This document shows, piece by piece, positions 58,658 through 64,000 of a stretch of 64,000 nt of DNA. The position numbers and the translations under genes were made by a program. Location of the stretch: the NCBI GenBank assembly GCA_003864495.1, contig ML133472.1, positions 1,371,469 through 1,435,468 on the forward strand, written 5' to 3'. How positions within the stretch are numbered: position 1 is the first letter of the stretch; each line of letters opens with the position of its first letter. The notes under the pieces are model-generated. The model had not been told where the DNA came from, did no database searches, and worked only from the letters and a program-made list of their open reading frames with translations. This DNA is from Nemopilema nomurai. Taxonomy: Eukaryota > Cnidaria > Scyphozoa > Rhizostomeae > Rhizostomatidae.

Positions 58658-61600
58658 TCTTCCATTCTATGATCAGACGTAGCTTAATTTTGACGCCTAT
58701 TTCTGAAGCAGGTTTCAAATTTTTAGATCGTCACATGCTACACGAGTTTATGGATTCAACAAAAAAGCGTTTATTATTTCATTATAGCTGGTCACTTAGC
58801 TGCTTTCGTCATTTCACTCTCAGTTTTCCCTCGGTAGAATTCCTAGGTTTTGTCATGTCTTTGAGAAATCAACGACATTTATCCACCGAAAAAATATTTC
58901 ATTTTGTCTAAGTCTTGAACTGCGTCCCAGATTTTGCTTTGTGTTAATCTAAGGACGTGTTTGTTGGACAATGCTGTCTAGATTCCTTTGAAACCTGCCT
59001 ATAGCTTTCCTATCTCACAGCTCCACTTGGCAAATCACGTAACTTCACTTCCTGTTTTCTTTTTGTTTGTTATTCGAGTCCTTTGTTCGTCGAGCTTTCT
59101 GTGATGTCATGAATCAACGCTGTTTTTAGTTTCGTCTCGCTCAAGACACAATCTCAAATTGTATCTCAGAGATCGCAAAGATATCCTAAAATAATGCAAG
59201 CCAAATTTAGAAAGTTATTCCAATTTTATTACATCTGTCAGGCCACGATGTTTTGTTCGCGTCACGGTCGACCGTCTTCGTTCGTTGTTCGACCGAAAGC
59301 TAAACTTCAATCTCAATAGACTTACCCAAAATTGCAGTTCGGTTCAGACGTAAATTTTGATTGAGCAGCTTAGCAATCGGTGGTTGGATTAACCTAATGC
59401 TCTTTTTCCCCGACCCATTTATTAATATTTTAAGACAGAGAGTAATCTAAAGAGTACACAATGCCAAATGAGCTTGGATCTTGTAGAGTTACCAGCCTGG
59501 GATTTCGATACTATAAACATTGTTAGGTTTGAAATACCATTAACAGCATCGTCCTGTTGCAACCGATATCTTTATTTTTGCGTCGGATGACCATTTGATT
59601 ACTCTGAGAAAATGGCCCGAGTTCAAAACAAAGAAGTAAAGGGTCGTCAACTACATGCTTTGAATGAAATTCCAACTTCTGCCAACTTCCTTCATTAATT
59701 TAGTCTCCTGGACATGAATGTTCATAATAGTTGCCATTGATGTAAAAACTCGAGGTACAGGGTGCACGTGCCCCCCCTTTCCAACATTTCAGGTGAAGTG
59801 CCCCTTCACAACCCATGAAAACGCCTCACTTCTGCCTACATGTGCCCCTCTTCTTGAGTTATGGCCAGTTTTCAACTATGTTCGTTAAATATAATCGAAA
59901 GATAGACCGGAATAGCGCATCTACTCTCTGCGAATCCGTATCTTTGCTTTTAGCTACTAGAAACACCTGCACACTAGCACTAATTATAAGAGATATTCCT
60001 TGAAATATTAGGCTTCTCTTTCGAATAATAATTCCTGGTGACAATCTGTCCTTTACCTGTTTGCCACATCGCCTTGTAACACCCCTCCCCCACCCCCAAT
60101 CAGTTATGGCAGCTACAATACAATTCAGGCAGCCAAAAAAATCATCATCTTCTTGCCAATCGTAGCTGTTTCTACATTGCTTTCTTTACCCCCTTTCAGT
60201 TTTCTTGACCCAACTCACATCAGATCCCGGGTTTGTAGATAATTTTTTTCGTTCTGTGCAATTTTTCATAAATAACTTTCTACTTCCGCCTACAGCCTTG
60301 ATTTGGCACTGCTTCGTATCATAATTAAAACATTTTCTAACCACCCCAGCCTAGGCGATTGTGTACACAGAGAGAGCCGTGATTGTCACCTTGTCGATTA
60401 TTTCAAATTATAATTAAGTGATTTCCCTCTCTTTGACCACATGCAGGAAGTAAGTTTTCCGCCAGCAGAATGATACATTGCCTAGCCAACTCGAGTCAGA
60501 GTCATCGCGGTGCTATGTCCACTAATATTTGCTTTCGTCAGGCTGAATTTTATTGCTATGAGGAAACAGGCACTTTCGTAGATCCTAGAGACCTCCGGCG
60601 AGACAGGGTGGGGCAGTCAGACGAAGTCATTGCACGGGGTAAATGTTTGGAAGATCCAAACACTCTTTTGATAGAGAGTTTTTATGTACAATGTAAATAA
60701 ATCGAACTTGCATTACTATGACTTTTGAACATTACATTCTGTTATCAAACAGTACATTGTTAAAAGCGGCGGCGATTTAGTTTCTGAAAGAATTTGAGCA
60801 GCTTACATACCAACACTTATTATTTCCTAGCAGAATTGCACTTTTATTGCATGACTGCAGTGCACGTTCAATTAACAATGCCAGTCTTTGCCTATTCTTT
60901 ACTTTCGCCAAAGGCGGCTTCGCAAAGTTCCCTGGGCATTTATTTGTCTTCAAGTTTGGCACCTTCCTGGTGAACTTCTTTGTTTCTTTACAATGTCGTG
61001 CTTTGTAAGATCAGTTTTCTTTCCTTCAATGTCTTGCAACCTCTAAGTTGGTGTACATACGACACACTTATCTATTTAAAAGGGAGTTCGAAAAGTGTTC
61101 AAAGCTAGGCATCAGAGGTACGTGATTCTTTCATTAACCAAGCACTTGAAGTCTGATGGGGTTTGTTTCATTTTCCAAGGTATTGCTACTTTAAGGATGT
61201 GATGTAAATGATATTTGTCAAAATATTTCTGCATCATCCCGTGTGGTTTGTTGCCTGGATGACAATTTGTTACTAGTATGATTTAAGCACAGATTTTGCC
61301 AAAGCACTCTGATATCGATTTTTAAGACTGCTCAATAATTCGAAAGTTAAATGTTTTTCCCCTAGGATTCTTCATTGTAGAGATACTTACTTGTGTGACT
61401 ATGGAAATATTGGCTTCTTTTAATTGGCCCCCTTCATGTCCCCGCACTGCATTTATTTGTTTTAAAGGAAAAAGTCGACGAAGTGGCTGTGGGAGATTTC
61501 CCACTTCTTAGTGAAATTTTGACAATACAAATTTAAAATGAATAGTACTATATTCGTTCGTCTTGAAGACTGCATGTGTCAACTACAGATTGTCATTGAA

Positions 61601-63277
61601 GCATGCAGTTTCCAAGTGGAAGCTCGGTCATCGGAGTGCTTTTGTCAGGCAACTTAAGCCAGTGTCTTTCTCAACTTCCTGATCCGCCAACTGACAGTTC
61701 TTTGTCAGCAAAAGGCTGGTACAGGATTGTTGTCACTCAGTCATGTCTGCGAACAATTGCTGCCTGGAGCTTTCTCAGACACGCTACGCGTCAAGGTTTT
61801 CTAGAATAAGCAGAATGCAAAACAGATACATATTATTGACAGATATCCGACCTCAGATATTCCCACAGCTTTGCCCCTTTTTCAGATACACCTGCAGTTG
61901 CGACGTTCGTGCCAAGGTCGCCATTCTGAAACAGCAGATTCTTTATTAATGATCTTCTATTCTTATTTTAAGATAATTAGAACTGCGACCATTATTTTTG
62001 TCTACTTTAGTATTAGCCTTTCAGATCATAATATTTTTTCAAAGGCCACAACGGAAAGGAACGAAGGTTCCACCTCGCATAGTCTCCGAAGCTAATCACC
62101 ACCGTATGTGCAATGAGCTGCCATTTTGGTATGTTCAAAGTAAAGGAAGAGACTTAAAAGCAGCAACTCGGCTGCTTGTCTTGCTTCTTCGTCTCTTTTG
62201 CTGGAAACGTTTTTGGTCGGTGGCTTGTGTGCGGGGTTATTTTCATATTTCGCGAGCTTTGAAGGGCGTTGTGTGTTCAATGCTTTTGTATTAATCAGCT
62301 ATTGGGCCTAAGATGGCTGAACGCAGGATTACAATGGCATACTGCGTAAGCGGATTGCCTCGAACTCGTTGCAAATAAACCCCGTGGGATGCATCTGGGG
62401 CTTAACATTTTCAACGGGTGGCATCAATGCAAAACTGCGTGTAAGAGCATTTATTTAATTTGGTTAAGCGTCATAAAGGGTTCTGAAATTGCACGAAGTT
62501 CTAGACATATCTTAGACATCGAGACGGCACGAACCTGTTCTGTTTTTCTACGTTATTATAAAAATAATCGCCAATAATCTGGACATCATAAATGAGGTAT
62601 GACTTAAGTCGTCATCTCTGACCAATATTCGTGGCATTTTTCGACAAGCGGTTTGAATTTTCACCTCCATAGAAAGATTAACAACAGCGTAGGAACATCA
62701 AAGTGTCGATCATTGAAAGGGCCATTCTCTGTCGAAAGACAGGTGAAAGAATGCGCAAGAAGGGTTCCTTTTTCTTTCCAATTTTACATCTTTGTACTTT
62801 TTCCCACCCAATACCAATTCACGCTGATTCTGGACGAAGTACTTCGATGAATTAGGATGTTGTCCCATGAAGTTGTCCCGGTGCTGCCCAGTTAGGCCAG
62901 TGATTCATTTAATGAGATCGTAGCTTTGCTGCTGGGTCTCGTGGCTTTCCACTTGTAGCCAACCATATCATCCAACAAAGGGGTGTTGTTCAACAGCAAT
63001 GTTGATCATTATGCCTAGGAAACCGTGGAAAATAGCAAAAGGATTAATAGATAATTGTGTCTCATACGAGTTCTCTACGCCAGGCAAGGGTTACTTGTCC
63101 GTGGGTGTGTTGTGCCCAAGGCTACGTTCTCAAATATCACAGAACAATGACCTAAAGTCTTGTCAATGTTAGATATTATGGTGGCCTAATCAGAAATCAG
63201 CATAGAGATCCATTTCAGATATTTTTTCTAGCTTTGCTTCCTTTTTTATTTATGGCACGTTCCGTCGTCCAACTAAC
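58658..63277. other. No recognisable gene
   Basis: It holds scattered short frames only. The longest, near 62092-62280 on the minus strand (KYENNPAHKPPTKNVSSKRD), has a coding-like composition but no start, splice context or recognised family. Confidence 0.5.
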
Positions 63278-63340
63278 CTCAAGTGGAAGATCAAGTTCAG
63301 GAAACGGACTGTTACTTCGCCTCTTCTTCGGTGTTTGTTT
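63278..63340 (-). CDS. Weak candidate internal exon of a minus-strand gene entering from the right
   Basis: Exactly 21 codons lie between a TAG acceptor (63342-63341) and a GTTAGT donor (63277-63272): KQTPKKRRSNSPFPELDLPL, then E. The basic run PKKRR resembles a nuclear localisation signal, and the S-P/acidic residues look protein-like. The acceptor lacks a good pyrimidine tract. No neighbouring exon is recognised. Confidence 0.25.
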
Positions 63341-64000
63341 CTACTGTCCAGATGAACCATAGCGCCTTCGCAAGGGACGGCATAGCCTAACCATGCATAG
63401 ATGTTAAAACATGTTAGCAAAGCATGCCGAAGAGCTATGCTTAAAATATGGCAAAGGCTCTGGCTAGATCTTGTTGTCTAAAGTTATAAGGGTCTTATTC
63501 CGAGTAATCATCCGGAACTTGTTTTCAAATGAACATCGCTTCGGATTAGCCTGTGGTTTGACGAGTTTTTGATTTTCTTATGGTATTTTGATTTATCTCA
63601 TCAAAATTGTGAATGTGAGTAATCGAATTAGGTGCATAATCCCATCACATCTATGTTTAATTTCGAACACAAGGCTCTGTTGGCTTGGCTGAAATTCTTT
63701 GCAGATTTCCAGTTTGACTCTATTTTTGTTGTTTAATCTGATGTTAGGCCCTTAAGATGTTGTTGCCAATAAGCCGATACAATGTTCATAAGTGCAGTTC
63801 AGACCTGGGAAAACCTGATATACTGAAATCTAGGATAGAAGTATGCGGACACAGTGTATCAAATAACATTTTACTTTAAGGTGACGAAAATCTTCTTGTT
63901 CGAAAAATTTGAAGTTATGAATTAATGCATGCGGCGGTTTACAGATTCATACATATGAGCAATTCATACCAGAAGCTACATATAAAGCACATGGACAGAA
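63341..64000. other. No recognisable gene
   Basis: No conserved frame, RNA gene or repeat was seen on either strand. Confidence 0.5.

Overview
The window is nuclear DNA of an animal: AT-rich, with multi-exon genes whose GT-AG introns run from about 100 bp to several kb, short coding exons and many small interspersed repeats. I infer an anthozoan cnidarian, most likely a coral, from the repeat style, the gene content and the compact genes; the sequence alone does not prove the taxon. No prokaryotic operon, CRISPR array, rRNA or tRNA was seen.

Layout. On the minus strand, three genes lie head to tail and read from right to left: SPAG16 (29484-14763, 18 coding exons, complete, 595 codons), LNPK/lunapark (13552-8095, 12 coding exons, complete, 394 codons) and the 5' end of INO80D (first recognised coding exon 445-228; the rest lies left of the window). 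I built these models by hand from splice sites and reading-frame continuity; in SPAG16 and LNPK every junction keeps the frame. In human all three orthologues lie on chromosome 2q, so the cluster looks like retained ancient linkage.

On the plus strand, 32358-43809 holds a 10-exon gene for a secreted protein of 897 residues. It has a signal peptide and three tandem zona pellucida (ZP) modules. The first two modules each end in an R-R-R-R-S furin-type site, and there is no membrane anchor. Phase-1 introns bound the modules, and a phase-2 intron sits directly before the same ZP-C cysteine in all three, which points to tandem duplication. This is the most interesting gene in the window. It is followed, tail to tail, by an apparently single-exon minus-strand gene (45602-44745) of a conserved family I cannot name.

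The region 46.4-49.5 kb is a young mobile or rearranged structure: two arms of about 773 bp in inverted orientation, nearly identical, around a 1.15 kb spacer. It carries broken pieces of a multi-copy, transposon-associated gene family. From 49.5 kb to the right end the DNA is sparse. It holds a 37-bp tandem array, degenerate repeats, two possible alternative first exons of an unidentified plus-strand gene (52834-52933 and 53987-54035), two long open minus-strand frames without recognisable homology (57.7-58.7 kb) and one weak exon candidate at 63.3 kb.

The genes do not form one pathway: SPAG16 is an axonemal central-apparatus protein, lunapark shapes ER three-way junctions, INO80D is a chromatin-remodeller subunit, and the ZP protein should act in extracellular matrix or a cell coat.
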